Below, in pieces: positions 44,214-52,800 of a DNA stretch of 64,000 nucleotides. The translations under genes and the position numbers were made by a program. The first letter of the stretch is position 1. Every line of letters begins with the position of its first letter. The stretch is from Haloferula sp. BvORR071 (GTDB lineage Bacteria > Verrucomicrobiota > Verrucomicrobiia > Verrucomicrobiales > Akkermansiaceae): the NCBI RefSeq assembly GCF_000739615.1, contig NZ_BATP01000035.1:62001-126000 (forward strand), written 5' to 3'. The notes beneath the pieces were generated by a model, which saw only the letters and a program-made list of their open reading frames with translations, did not search any database and had not been told where the DNA came from.

Positions 44214-45154
44214 TCGAGCAAATAGTCGGCCGTAGTCGTGGTGGCATTGGAAATCGTGAGCTTCCGCCGCAGTTGCCCGCAATCGTGGCCCGCGACGTAG
44301 ATTTGAAACGGGGTTTGGTCCTCGCCATTTGCAAATCTCCCCACAGGATCATTATACTGCCCCGACCGCATCCAAGCAATGCACAAGCTGTCTTCCTGTA
44401 CCGCGGTTCCATAGTACATCGGTCCTAGCGGCTCGTTGAATTGGTTGTTGATCCGGACCTGAACAAGCCGGAGGAACACCATTGGAAGAGCTAGTGTCGC
44501 GGGAGGAGTTTGATGTTCGGGGAGGCCAGCCACGATTTGGCCTTCATACTGCGCATGGGCATAGTAGCCGGTACTGCCGAACATGCCCGGGTGGCTCGCG
44601 ATTGGGTTTGTGCCTTTAACGATCTTGTCGGGCTTCACGACGTAGCACTTCGCCGAGCCTACAACATTGCCTTGGTGCACGGCTTCAATCAGGGATCCTT
44701 TCGGCCTGCGGCCGCCGTTGATCGGGGTGGACGGAGTAACCGCTTGGATACGGAGGAGAACCGTGCCGCTGCCGTCGTTGACGGTTTCAAAAATCGTGAT
44801 GCAGCCGGGTTCGTCGCCTCTTACTCTGAACTCAACTTCGGCGTCTTTCGGATGCACCGTCGCAGTGATCGTACAGTAGTTGGGCGGGGCTGAATTCGCA
44901 GGGGTGGCAGTGTCATGCGGCAAGGTCATCGGGGCATTGTTGCCATATATCCAATCGTACTTCCCCGTAAACTCCTGCATCTCCTCACGATATCCATGCT
45001 GATCCAAGCCTAGGTCGAAGTCCTTCATCTCCACCGTGACATCACTGCTTTCGACCGTGGTGCCACGGGCTCTTTCAAGGGATGCCACATTCCAAGCGAT
45101 CAAACTGACTGCAGTTGCTCCGCCGGTCCGCTTCAGGAACTGGCGGCGGGTCAT
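44204..45154 (-). CDS. Tat-exported protein of unknown function
   Basis: 316 aa from ATG 45154, which puts the twin-arginine motif TRRQFLKRTGG right at the N-terminus; ATG 45244 would add 30 residues before it. The hydrophobic core ATAVSLIAWNV is followed by a mature protein rich in beta strands and aromatic residues (YDWIYGNNAPMTLPH, YYAHAQYEGQIVAGLPEHQ, FQIYVAGHDCGQLRRKL). Tat export implies folding or cofactor loading in the cytoplasm. It has two cysteines in the second half and one CTITATVH near the start. No family recognised. It is the first gene of the three-gene group. Confidence 0.62.
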   Translation of the reverse strand: MTRRQFLKRTGGATAVSLIAWNVASLERARGTTVESSDVTVEMKDFDLGLDQHGYREEMQEFTGKYDWIYGNNAPMTLPHDTATPANSAPPNYCTITATVHPKDAEVEFRVRGDEPGCITIFETVNDGSGTVLLRIQAVTPSTPINGGRRPKGSLIEAVHQGNVVGSAKCYVVKPDKIVKGTNPIASHPGMFGSTGYYAHAQYEGQIVAGLPEHQTPPATLALPMVFLRLVQVRINNQFNEPLGPMYYGTAVQEDSLCIAWMRSGQYNDPVGRFANGEDQTPFQIYVAGHDCGQLRRKLTISNATTTTADYLLEWL

Positions 45155-45244
45155 GGAGTTGCTGGGGCCGTCGCTTCCAGTTGATTCCTGATTGATGCGC
45201 GGACGGAGCAGCTGGCTGCCTAGAGTAGGTGGCTTTCCTATCAT

Positions 45245-45557
45245 CAGATTTATTAAGTCTTCTGCTAGAATCTCTGTGCCAGTCAAGAAATGTCCGGTTT
45301 CTATCCCGTGGCTGGAGGGGCCGTCCCTTCTGGCTCGATCCTGACGACCGGCGGGACCGTGTCTTTTTCGCCTTCTTCGGCCGCGGGAACCGCGATCCCA
45401 AGGGCGGATAGGGCCCATGAGCCTTAGGGAGCGCCCAGCTTCCCATCCGCAAAAGCACGCAGTCCCTCCCATGAAACCGTAGGGTCCAGCCCTGAGCTTG
45501 GGCTTGCTTTACCCTGACCCTTCCGGTTTCATCGCGGCCGTTCGGTAGGAATTTTTC
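45245..45557 (+). pseudogene. Intergenic region with decayed piece of the sugar transferase copy
   Basis: This 313-bp region has no intact gene. From about 45325 to 45420 it resembles the 3' end of the truncated copy: CTGACGACCGG matches CTGATGACCGG at 42501, then, after a gap of about 30 bp, GTCTTTTTCGCCTTCTTCGG matches GTCTTTTTTGCCTTCTTCGA at 42552, and similarity continues to the stop (RVFFAFFGR against RVFFAFFDR). The remainder holds the leader of the sugar transferase at 45558, including the CCGGTTTCAT element. It appears to be a relic of a tandem copy upstream of the full gene. Confidence 0.6.
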
Positions 45558-46967
45558 ATGGCTGTTGGTCGCAAAGAAGCGTTCTCGATCCAATTGCTCC
45601 AACTGCTCGACGCAGCCTTGGTTTGGTTCGCTTTCTGGGTGGGTTCGTTATTCCGCGTTCCGATCCGCGACTTCCTCACCACGGATGATAAATCCGTCGA
45701 CATGAGCCTCTGGCAGATGAGCTGGGTGCTCTACATCGTGGTGCCCTTCACCCCGCTGGTCCTCGAATTCTTCCAATTCTACCGCCGGCCGCGGACCAAG
45801 ACCCCTCTGCAGGCCTTCAGCCAGCTCTTCAAGGCCTTGCTCTTCATGGCCTTGGTCATCGGCATGATGGTCACCTTCGCCCAGATCGCTGGTGCCAGCC
45901 GCCTGATCCTCGCCCTTGGCGGAGTCCTGACCCTGGTGGTGCTCTTCATCCGCGACCGCCTCTTCCACTCCTACTTGCGTCGCCAAGAGCTCCTCGACTA
46001 CGCCAAGGAGCGCATCATCATCGCCGGCTCCGATGAGGAGATTGATTCCTTCTTCGGCGAGGTGGATGAGGAGGACAGCAGTCTCTGGCAGATCGTCGCG
46101 CGTTTCGATCTTTCGGAGCGTCCGGTTGAGGAGCTCTACAGCCTGCTCAAGCAGAACTCCGTGGAGCGCGTGATCTTCACCGCCCGCGATACCGGGTTCG
46201 GCAAGGTCGCCGAAGGGGTGGAAGCCTGCGAGCTCCAAGGGGTGGAGGCATGGATTGTGGCCTCCTTCATCCGCACCCAGATTGCCCGCCCGACCTTCGA
46301 TGTCGTCGGCAAGAAGCCGATGCTGGTGCTGCGCTCGACTCCCGAGCTCTCTTGGGAGCTGGCTTGCAAGGCGGTGATCGACCGCGTCGGTGCCTTCTGC
46401 CTCATCCTAGGCACTTCGCCACTGTGGATCTTCGCCATCATCGGCATCAAGATTGCCAGCCCGGGTGCCCCGGTCTTCTTCCGCCAGCGCCGCGCCGGCC
46501 GCTACGGCAAGCCCTTCCGGATGTGGAAGTTCCGCACCATGGTGCCGGATGCGGAAGCCCAGCTCGCCAAGGTCAAGGAGGAGCACGGCAACCACATGGA
46601 AGGCCCGGTCTTCAAGCTCGACCGCGACCCGCGCGTCTTCGCCTTCGGTGCCCTGCTGCGCAAGCTGAGCATCGATGAGCTGCCCCAGCTCCTCAATGTC
46701 CTGCGCGGCCACATGAGCCTGGTCGGCCCGCGTCCTCTGCCGATCTATGAGGTGGACGCCTTCGAGAAGTCCGAGCACCGCCGCCGTCTGAGCGTGAAGC
46801 CGGGGATCACCTGCGAGTGGCAGGCCGGCGGCCGCAACAAGATCACCAGCTTCGAGCAGTGGGTGGAAATGGACCTCCGCTACATCGACAACTGGTCCCT
46901 CTGGCTCGATATCAAGATCTTGCTCCGCACCATCCCCGCGGTTTTGCTGGGGCGCGGCGCGAACTGA
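45558..46967 (+). CDS. Polyprenyl glycosylphosphotransferase (initiating sugar transferase)
   Basis: 469 aa. Four N-terminal membrane segments, then a Rossmann-like soluble part (RIIIAGSDEEIDSFF), a fifth hydrophobic helix (AFCLILGTSPLWIFAIIGIKIA) and the bacterial sugar transferase catalytic domain: PVFFRQRRAGRYGKPFRMWKFRTM, LSIDELPQLLNVLRGHMSLVGPRP and RLSVKPGITCEWQAGGRN. It transfers a sugar-1-phosphate to undecaprenyl phosphate and so starts repeat-unit synthesis (WcaJ/ExoY type). Probably the first enzyme of the whole locus. A truncated copy lies at 42147. Confidence 0.95.
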   Translation: MAVGRKEAFSIQLLQLLDAALVWFAFWVGSLFRVPIRDFLTTDDKSVDMSLWQMSWVLYIVVPFTPLVLEFFQFYRRPRTKTPLQAFSQLFKALLFMALVIGMMVTFAQIAGASRLILALGGVLTLVVLFIRDRLFHSYLRRQELLDYAKERIIIAGSDEEIDSFFGEVDEEDSSLWQIVARFDLSERPVEELYSLLKQNSVERVIFTARDTGFGKVAEGVEACELQGVEAWIVASFIRTQIARPTFDVVGKKPMLVLRSTPELSWELACKAVIDRVGAFCLILGTSPLWIFAIIGIKIASPGAPVFFRQRRAGRYGKPFRMWKFRTMVPDAEAQLAKVKEEHGNHMEGPVFKLDRDPRVFAFGALLRKLSIDELPQLLNVLRGHMSLVGPRPLPIYEVDAFEKSEHRRRLSVKPGITCEWQAGGRNKITSFEQWVEMDLRYIDNWSLWLDIKILLRTIPAVLLGRGAN

Positions 46968-46979
46968 GCCGGTTTTCCG

Positions 46980-48944
46980 ATGAGGTGGGTTTCAGGTGTT
47001 TGTTTCGCCCTGGCGTTGGTCTTCGGGGTCTCCTTGGGTGGCCAGACGATCGATTACACTTGGGGTCCCGCCTTGCTGGCCCTGTCGCTCGCCTTGCTGA
47101 GCGCTGCGGGAGGAGCCTCAGCCTTGAAGGAGCGGGGGAAGGGGACTTGGATCGCATTGACCTTCCTCTTCCTAGCCTGGGGCTGGGTCCTCTGGCGCTG
47201 TTGGGGCAGTCCGGTGCAGGAGTTCGCCCGCGCCGATGCCCTTCTGGTCGGCGGTATGATCGCGGGCTGCTTCTGGGGCCTTCTGGCTGCCCCAAGTGGC
47301 GCGGCGGTCCGGATCGTGATGCTGGCGCTGGCCGTTCTGGGCCTGGTGAATCTGGCCTTCGTGCTTTGCCAGGTGAGGGATTCCTCCTTCTCCTGGCCCT
47401 TCGCCAGCCGTCCCGGGTTTTTCCCTTCCGGCCTTTTCGGGCACTACAATCACCTCGCGGACTTCTCCGTGGTTTCGGTGGCCTTGCTGGCGGCGCGCTT
47501 CTTCTTCGCTGGGGATTCCAAGCTTGAGCGGATTGCCCAGGCCTTGGGCGTCATTGCCGCGACCGCCTGCGTGTTCATCTCCACCTCGCGTGGTGGCATG
47601 GTCGCGCTCTGTGCAACTGGAGCGACCCTGATGGTCCTCGCAGCGTTGATCGCATGGCGGGACAAGTCGAAGAAAGCCCGCCTGCTGGCCATCGCCGCAC
47701 TGGCGGGCCCGCTCATCTTGGCCTTGGTCGCGGTTCCGGTCTTGAAGCATTTCCAAGAGCGGCGCGGGATTCAGGACCTCAGCCTGAGCCAATTCGCCGA
47801 CAACCGTACCCGCTTGCAGTTGTACGGCACTGCAGTGGACATCTCCATGAACCACCCGCTCAGCGGCGGCGGCAGCCGCAGCTACGGCTGGGAAAAATAC
47901 GCCGCTTGGAAGCCGGAGGAAGGCGGCATGCTGCCCCGGAATGATGACTTTGTTCACAACGAGTTCCTCCAGTCGGCGGTCGAATATGGCTGGCTCGGAG
48001 CTCTTCTGATTGGCTGTGGGGTGCTCTCCGCCGTGCTCTGTTCGGTGGCCGGCCTCTTCTCTGCCGATCCCTCCTCGCGCTTCCCGCGCGGGCCGATCGA
48101 TGCCCTGATGTGTGGCGGTCTGGCCGCGATGGCGGGCACCTTGGTGAATTCGAATTTCAGCTTCGTGACCCACACGATTCCCGGCGCGATCTACCTCGGC
48201 CTGGCGATTGGGTTTGCCTTGCCGCGGCGGGCGGAAGAGGTCTACCCATCCTCCCGCGCCACCTTGGTGGCGGCGCTTCTGCTCCTTCCCTTGGCCGGGA
48301 TTCTGGCCGTGACGGGCATTCGCGGGACCAGGGTTTACCGGGCGGTGTGGCCGGTGAGTTTTGGCAAGGAGCGTCTCGGCGTTTACGCGCCGGGTATTTC
48401 GCTGGAGCTGATGGGTGACGCCTTGGAACACTGGCCGAGTGCCCACCTCGCGGGTCGCGCCGGACACGTGGCGCGCCGGGCGGCGGAGCGCCAGGGGCAG
48501 CCGGAGGATGAAGTCCGCGACTGGCACAGCAAGGCGGTGGAATTCTACAATCGGGCTGGCAAGCTCAACCCCAACGATCCCGAGTGGGCGCTCAACCGCG
48601 CGATCGCTCTCTCCGCCCTGAACCGCAACGATGAGGCCGACCGCAGCTACGAGGAGGCGGTCCGCCTGCAGGGTGGCATGGAAGGCAGCTTCCGCGCCCG
48701 CTACTACTTCGCCCAGCACCTCTTCCACCGCTACCATAGCGCTTGGGAAAGTCGCGCCTGCACCCCGGGCCAAGCGCTCACCGGTTTCATTCGCGCGCGC
48801 GACCTGCTCAAGGAAGCCAACAGCATGACCGAGCAGTGGGTGCGGGGTAAGGAAGAGGCCGCCTTCCAGAAGAACCTCGAGGATATGATCGCCTTCCTGG
48901 AGGGTGCTCATGTCACCCCCGAGCCCCTGCTGGAGCAGAAATAA
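46980..48944 (+). CDS. O-antigen ligase-family protein with C-terminal TPRs
   Basis: 654 aa. About 11 membrane segments, with the Wzy_C/WaaL loop signatures GLFGHYNHLADFSVVSVALLAARF, RTRLQLYGTAVDISMNHPLSGGGSRSYGWEKYAAW and VHNEFLQSAVEYGWLGALLIG. The last ~170 residues are soluble and helical with a tetratricopeptide-like repeat (NRAGKLNPNDPEWALNRAIALSALNRNDEADRSYEEAVRLQGG). Fits the TPR-tailed exopolysaccharide ligases found next to exosortase loci. It starts 12 bp after the sugar transferase. It may be the polymerase for this polymer, the 7349 protein being for a second one. Confidence 0.85.
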   Translation: MRWVSGVCFALALVFGVSLGGQTIDYTWGPALLALSLALLSAAGGASALKERGKGTWIALTFLFLAWGWVLWRCWGSPVQEFARADALLVGGMIAGCFWGLLAAPSGAAVRIVMLALAVLGLVNLAFVLCQVRDSSFSWPFASRPGFFPSGLFGHYNHLADFSVVSVALLAARFFFAGDSKLERIAQALGVIAATACVFISTSRGGMVALCATGATLMVLAALIAWRDKSKKARLLAIAALAGPLILALVAVPVLKHFQERRGIQDLSLSQFADNRTRLQLYGTAVDISMNHPLSGGGSRSYGWEKYAAWKPEEGGMLPRNDDFVHNEFLQSAVEYGWLGALLIGCGVLSAVLCSVAGLFSADPSSRFPRGPIDALMCGGLAAMAGTLVNSNFSFVTHTIPGAIYLGLAIGFALPRRAEEVYPSSRATLVAALLLLPLAGILAVTGIRGTRVYRAVWPVSFGKERLGVYAPGISLELMGDALEHWPSAHLAGRAGHVARRAAERQGQPEDEVRDWHSKAVEFYNRAGKLNPNDPEWALNRAIALSALNRNDEADRSYEEAVRLQGGMEGSFRARYYFAQHLFHRYHSAWESRACTPGQALTGFIRARDLLKEANSMTEQWVRGKEEAAFQKNLEDMIAFLEGAHVTPEPLLEQK

Positions 48945-49063
48945 GCCCGCGCCGCTGCAATCACTTCACGGCTCCGCCAGGCAAGGTATTCAGGCTATTT
49001 CCGGAGGTTTCCGGAGGTTCAGATTTCGCGGCCTTTCGCGGTCAAAGCCAAGCCTCCACCCGC

Positions 49064-49870
49064 TCAATTCAGGGTGGTGATCTGCTTCCAATTGATATTG
49101 TTCTCGGCGATTTCGCCCAGCAGCGAGCGGACCTCCGAATCCGCAGTCTTCAGATCCGGCAGGCTGCCCCAGTTGAAACGGGGGTCTTCCGTGCCCGCCC
49201 GGAAGCGCATGGTTACCAGGATGTAGGCCCACTTCTGGGCCTGGCCCTTGGCGAGCCGGTCACGCATATCCACCAAGGTCCGCGCCTTGTGGCTCTCGGT
49301 GATCATCTCGTTGCCCACGAAGAAATAGTAGGTCAGGTAGTTGAACTCGACCTCGGTCTTCTCGGTCTCTGAGGTCGCGATCCACTCCTTCCTTTTCGAA
49401 ATCAACTTGCGGGTTGGAAGGGTGCCGGCCTTGGGCAGAGCGATTCCCGCTTTCCCCGCGTCGACGATCTCGTGGCCATTGGCCGTCTGGCAATCGATCC
49501 GCGACTGCTCCGAAAGGTAGATCTCGTGGCCTTGGGCGCCCATGCAGCGCTCCGGGCGGTGGATCGAGTTCGCGAGGTCTTGGCCGGAGAGCACGATCGA
49601 AAGCTCGGCCTGATCCTCAATCCCGCGCATGTAGAGTGAATTCCAAGTCCCCGGGCGCACGATCTTGCAACTGGCCTTGGAGAAGCGGGTATCGCTCGCC
49701 AGCGAGTTGATTTCCTTGTCCGTCGGAAGAACAGGCGTGGTCGTCCAGTCGCCGATTTCCTTCGGAATCTCCAGGCTCATGGCCGACTCGACCACCTTGA
49801 AGGGCGGAAGCATGAAGATCGAGGATAGGCCGACCCCGAGGATCGCTGCCAGAAGGGTGGACCGCTTCAT
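49064..49870 (-). CDS. epsI: Exosortase-associated protein EpsI (DUF3485)
   Basis: 268 aa with an N-terminal hydrophobic segment (STLLAAILGVGLSSIFML) and the DUF3485 pattern IPKEIGDWT, IHRPERCMGAQGHEI (usual HRPERC form), LTYYFFVGNEMITES and KAYILV-like strands. EpsI partners the exosortase in exopolysaccharide-linked protein sorting; the substrate-specific function is not settled. Its ATG overlaps the exosortase stop by 4 bp, so the two are translationally coupled. Confidence 0.86.
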   Translation of the reverse strand: MKRSTLLAAILGVGLSSIFMLPPFKVVESAMSLEIPKEIGDWTTTPVLPTDKEINSLASDTRFSKASCKIVRPGTWNSLYMRGIEDQAELSIVLSGQDLANSIHRPERCMGAQGHEIYLSEQSRIDCQTANGHEIVDAGKAGIALPKAGTLPTRKLISKRKEWIATSETEKTEVEFNYLTYYFFVGNEMITESHKARTLVDMRDRLAKGQAQKWAYILVTMRFRAGTEDPRFNWGSLPDLKTADSEVRSLLGEIAENNINWKQITTLN

Positions 49871-50907
49871 GGGACGGTGGTGGGGGCCGAGGTGACATCG
49901 CCGCGCTCGTGGACAATTCTCGGTTCCACGTCGGAATCCTTATCCCCGGACTTCCGGCCGACCACATGGCGCACGGCCTTCTTCTTCGGCTTCTTCCATG
50001 GCAGGCCTTGCTCCAAGATGGAGTGGACCAGCAGCAAAAGGCAGAGGGAGATCGGGTAGAAGATCACCAAGCCGGACCAGTCGTGCCAAGTGTGGCGGGC
50101 AAAGTCCGGATTGCCGTATTCGGCGATCACGAAGATCGAGGTCAGGCGCAGCATATTGCCGAAGATCGCCAGCGGGAAGGCGGCCAGCAGCAGGATCCCC
50201 TTCTTCCACAGGCTGACCTTGGCCAAGTAGGCCCAGACCGTGGAGATCATGATCAGGGCCATCAGCGAGCGGATACCGCCGCAGCCCTCGTCGATCTCCA
50301 GCGGCTCCCAGAGCTTGCTGGCGGATTCGATCTTGGTGCCACTCACGTGGACCTTCACGCCGAAGAGTTCCGAACCCCACTGAGACAACTGCGTAGAGAG
50401 CATCTGCAGTTTCACCGTGGCTTGCTGGAACTCCGGCACCGGAACGGCCAGCCACAGGAAAAAGAAGGGGAAGAACAAGAGCCGGGAAAGCTGCCAGCCC
50501 CAGAGATAGAGGGAAGAACCCCAGAGGATCATCGGCAGGCCGGCGATCGCCAGGCGCGGCTGACCGCAGCGATGGGAGGCCACGAAGAAGAGGATCCCGA
50601 GCAGCAGCATGGGCAGGCCGAGCCAGTGGCTCTTTCCTTCCTTGGCAAGGCGCACGAGGTTTTTCCACTGCCAGGCAACCAAGCCGACCATGATGATCGG
50701 GACCATGAAGCCGTGCTCATAACGGGTCTCCTTGTTCCACGCGCTCTGCAGCCAGTAGAGCGGGGAGCGGTTGCCGATCACCCCGAAGCCGCCAATCACG
50801 GCGTAGTAAACCGCGATGATGGCCCCGCAGATCGCAGGCCCGAGCCAAGTGGGCAGGGCACTCTCCGGGGGTGACGAGTGCGATGGCGGGTTCGGACTTT
50901 CCATCAT
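49867..50907 (-). CDS. Exosortase
   Basis: 346 aa from ATG 50907 (ATG 50904 is adjacent; the frame is open further but not supported). It has about eight membrane segments. The transpeptidase-like triad is present: C209 in IDEGCGGIRSL, R254 in FGNMLRLTS and H275 in HTWHDWSGLVIF. It would cleave a C-terminal PEP-CTERM-like sorting signal and join the protein to a surface glycan or lipid. No protein with such a C-terminus is visible in the window, so substrates must be elsewhere. Its divergent neighbour prs begins 67 bp away. Confidence 0.9.
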   Translation of the reverse strand: MMESPNPPSHSSPPESALPTWLGPAICGAIIAVYYAVIGGFGVIGNRSPLYWLQSAWNKETRYEHGFMVPIIMVGLVAWQWKNLVRLAKEGKSHWLGLPMLLLGILFFVASHRCGQPRLAIAGLPMILWGSSLYLWGWQLSRLLFFPFFFLWLAVPVPEFQQATVKLQMLSTQLSQWGSELFGVKVHVSGTKIESASKLWEPLEIDEGCGGIRSLMALIMISTVWAYLAKVSLWKKGILLLAAFPLAIFGNMLRLTSIFVIAEYGNPDFARHTWHDWSGLVIFYPISLCLLLLVHSILEQGLPWKKPKKKAVRHVVGRKSGDKDSDVEPRIVHERGDVTSAPTTVP

Positions 50908-50974
50908 TCTTCGGGATGCAGGGTTGCCGATCCGGGCGCGAGTGTCAACAATCCCGGCCCGCCGCCCGTCCCGC

Positions 50975-51901
50975 ATGAAACTGATCAGTGGAACTTCCCA
51001 CCGCGCGCTCGCAGAGCGCATTGCAGAAACCCTCGGTGAACCCTTGGCCGACGTCCACGTCACGGCCTTCCCCGACGGTGAAACTTTCGTCAAAATCAAC
51101 GAGAACATCCGCGGTGACGATGTCTTCATCGTCCAGCCGAGCTGTCCGCCGACGAATCACAACATCATGGAGTTGCTGATCATGGTGGATGCCGCCCGCC
51201 GCGCCAGCGCCGGCCGGATTACCGCCGTGATGCCCTTCTTCGGCTATGCCCGCCAGGACCGCAAGGATCAGCCCCGCGTGCCGATCACGGCGAAGCTGGT
51301 GGCCAACCTCCTGACCTCCGCCGGTGTCGGCCGGGTCCTGACCATGGACCTCCACGCCCCGCAGATCCAAGGTTTCTTCGATATTCCGGTCGATCATCTC
51401 TACGCCAAGCCGGCGCTGATTCACTACCTGCGCGAGCGCCACCCTGACCCCTCGAACATCACGGTGGTGTCCCCGGACGTGGGCGGGGTGAAGATGGCCC
51501 GCTCCTATGCGGAGGCCCTCGGCGCAGATCTCGCGATCGTCGCCAAGCACCGCGTCAGCGCCACCCGCGTGGAGGCGACCAATGTGATCGGCGACGTGGA
51601 AGGCCGCGATGTGATCCTAGTGGATGACATGACCGAAACCGCCGGCACCCTCACCGCCGCCGCGGAGATCCTCCAGAAGCACGGGGCGAAGCGCGTTTTC
51701 GCCGGGGTTTCCCACGCAGTTCTTGGCGAGATGGGTCGTGAGCGGATCAAAAATTCCGTGATCGAGGAGATCATCACCACCGACTCTGTGCCCCAAGCCA
51801 GTGGGGAAAAGGTCCGCGCCGTGGGCATCGCGCCGCTGCTCGGCGAAGCCATCCGCCGCATCCACGGCGGCCAGTCGGTGACTTCCTTGTTTGAAGTTTG
51901 A
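50975..51901 (+). CDS. prs: Ribose-phosphate pyrophosphokinase
   Basis: 308 aa from ATG 50975; the frame is open upstream but antisense to exosortase. It makes PRPP from ribose 5-phosphate and ATP. Signatures: FVKINENIRGDDVFIVQPSCPPTNHNIMELLIM, MPFFGYARQDRKDQPRVPI with the catalytic-flap arginines, VLTMDLHAPQIQGFFDIPVDHLYAKP, and the PRPP loop LVDDMTETAGTL (usually DDMIDTAGT). First gene of a prs-rplY-pth-rpsF-ssb run. Confidence 0.97.
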   Translation: MKLISGTSHRALAERIAETLGEPLADVHVTAFPDGETFVKINENIRGDDVFIVQPSCPPTNHNIMELLIMVDAARRASAGRITAVMPFFGYARQDRKDQPRVPITAKLVANLLTSAGVGRVLTMDLHAPQIQGFFDIPVDHLYAKPALIHYLRERHPDPSNITVVSPDVGGVKMARSYAEALGADLAIVAKHRVSATRVEATNVIGDVEGRDVILVDDMTETAGTLTAAAEILQKHGAKRVFAGVSHAVLGEMGRERIKNSVIEEIITTDSVPQASGEKVRAVGIAPLLGEAIRRIHGGQSVTSLFEV

Positions 51902-51928
51902 GGATCAGGGACTGGCGGATTTTCGGAA

Positions 51929-52031
51929 GGACCGGGATGGATCCGATGGATGGGATTTAGAAGAATCCCGATTCCAGCCTCACCATCCAGTCTTCTTCCT
52001 CTCATCCCATTCATCCTATCCATCCCGGTCC
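51929..52031. repeat. Long imperfect inverted repeat between prs and rplY
   Basis: A 28-bp arm at 51929-51956 (GGACCGGGATGGAT plus ATGGGAT) is matched by its inverted copy at 52004-52031 (ATCCCAT plus ATCCATCCCGGTCC), with only three mismatches and a 47-nt spacer. The DNA could extrude a large cruciform, and the RNA a strong hairpin. No T-run follows closely. It lies in a 248-bp gap that also carries the rplY leader. Confidence 0.75.
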
Positions 52032-52149
52032 AAATCTCTTGGAACTCGGGGAAACAATTTTTTGACAAATTCGGGTCCGCCCGTTACAGACCCCGCCCCC
52101 GGCCGCGGAACATCGCTGCCGGAACTCGAATCCCACGCCTTTTTCCGCC

Positions 52150-52740
52150 ATGGCCAAGAAGCACGTCCTGCAAGCCGAACTGCGTCAACGTACCGGTTCC
52201 GGAGTCCTCAAGCAAATGCGCCGCGAGGGCTGGGTTCCCTCCGTGATCTACGGGGTCGGCACTGAAAACAAGAACCTGAAGGTCAATGCAAAGGCCTTCG
52301 ACGAGTTGCTGGCCCACGCCACCTCGGAAAACATTCTCATCAACCTCGACCTCTCCGGTGCGAGCCAGCTGGCCTTCCTCAAGGCCGTCCAGCACGACCC
52401 GCTTTCGGGCAAGCCGCTGCACGTGGACTTCCTGGCGATCGACGAGAAGTCGGAAATCACCGCCCACATCCCGGTGCACCTCGTCGGCGAGCCGATCGGC
52501 GTGAAGGCCGGCGGCATGCTTGAGCAGCTCAGCCACACCCTGGAAGTCCGCTGCGCCGCAGCTGAGCTCCCGGAAGTGCTGGAGTTCGATGTCGCCCACC
52601 TCGACGAAGGTGACTCGCTCCACATCGGCGACGTGAAGCTGCCGGCTGGTGTGACCGCCACCCACGCGGCTGACGTCGTGATCGCCCACCTCGCGAAGAC
52701 CGCCGCTGCGGTTTCCGAAGGCGCGACCGCCGCTGCCTGA
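52150..52740 (+). CDS. rplY: 50S ribosomal protein L25 (general stress form, bL25)
   Basis: 196 aa, the long Ctc-type form. The N-terminal 5S rRNA-binding domain runs AKKHVLQAELRQRTGSGVLKQMRREGWVPSVIYGVG; the C-terminal beta domain has IPVHLVGEPIGVKAGGMLEQLSHTLEVRC and DSLHIGDVKLPAGVTA. It ends in an Ala/Lys-rich tail. Binds 5S rRNA in the large subunit. A strong terminator follows. Confidence 0.96.
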   Translation: MAKKHVLQAELRQRTGSGVLKQMRREGWVPSVIYGVGTENKNLKVNAKAFDELLAHATSENILINLDLSGASQLAFLKAVQHDPLSGKPLHVDFLAIDEKSEITAHIPVHLVGEPIGVKAGGMLEQLSHTLEVRCAAAELPEVLEFDVAHLDEGDSLHIGDVKLPAGVTATHAADVVIAHLAKTAAAVSEGATAAA

Positions 52741-52758
52741 GGCATTTGATTTTTACCA

Positions 52759-52795
52759 GCCCGGTTCGCCTCACGGCGGACCGGGCTTTTCTTTG
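52759..52795 (+). terminator. Rho-independent terminator after rplY
   Basis: GCCCGGTTCGCC, a TCAC loop and GGCGGACCGGGC form a 12-bp stem with one wobble pair, followed by TTTTCTTTG. It separates rplY from pth. Confidence 0.85.
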
Positions 52796-52800
52796 AAAAT

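Noticed and set aside
42612-45244. Insertion sequence or integron as carrier of the three-gene group
   Set aside because: No transposase or integrase gene, and no target duplication or terminal inverted repeat could be seen.
47172-48911. Minus-strand frame of 579 codons opposite the TPR-tailed ligase
   Set aside because: No recognisable motif and Arg/His/Gly-rich composition typical of shadow frames.
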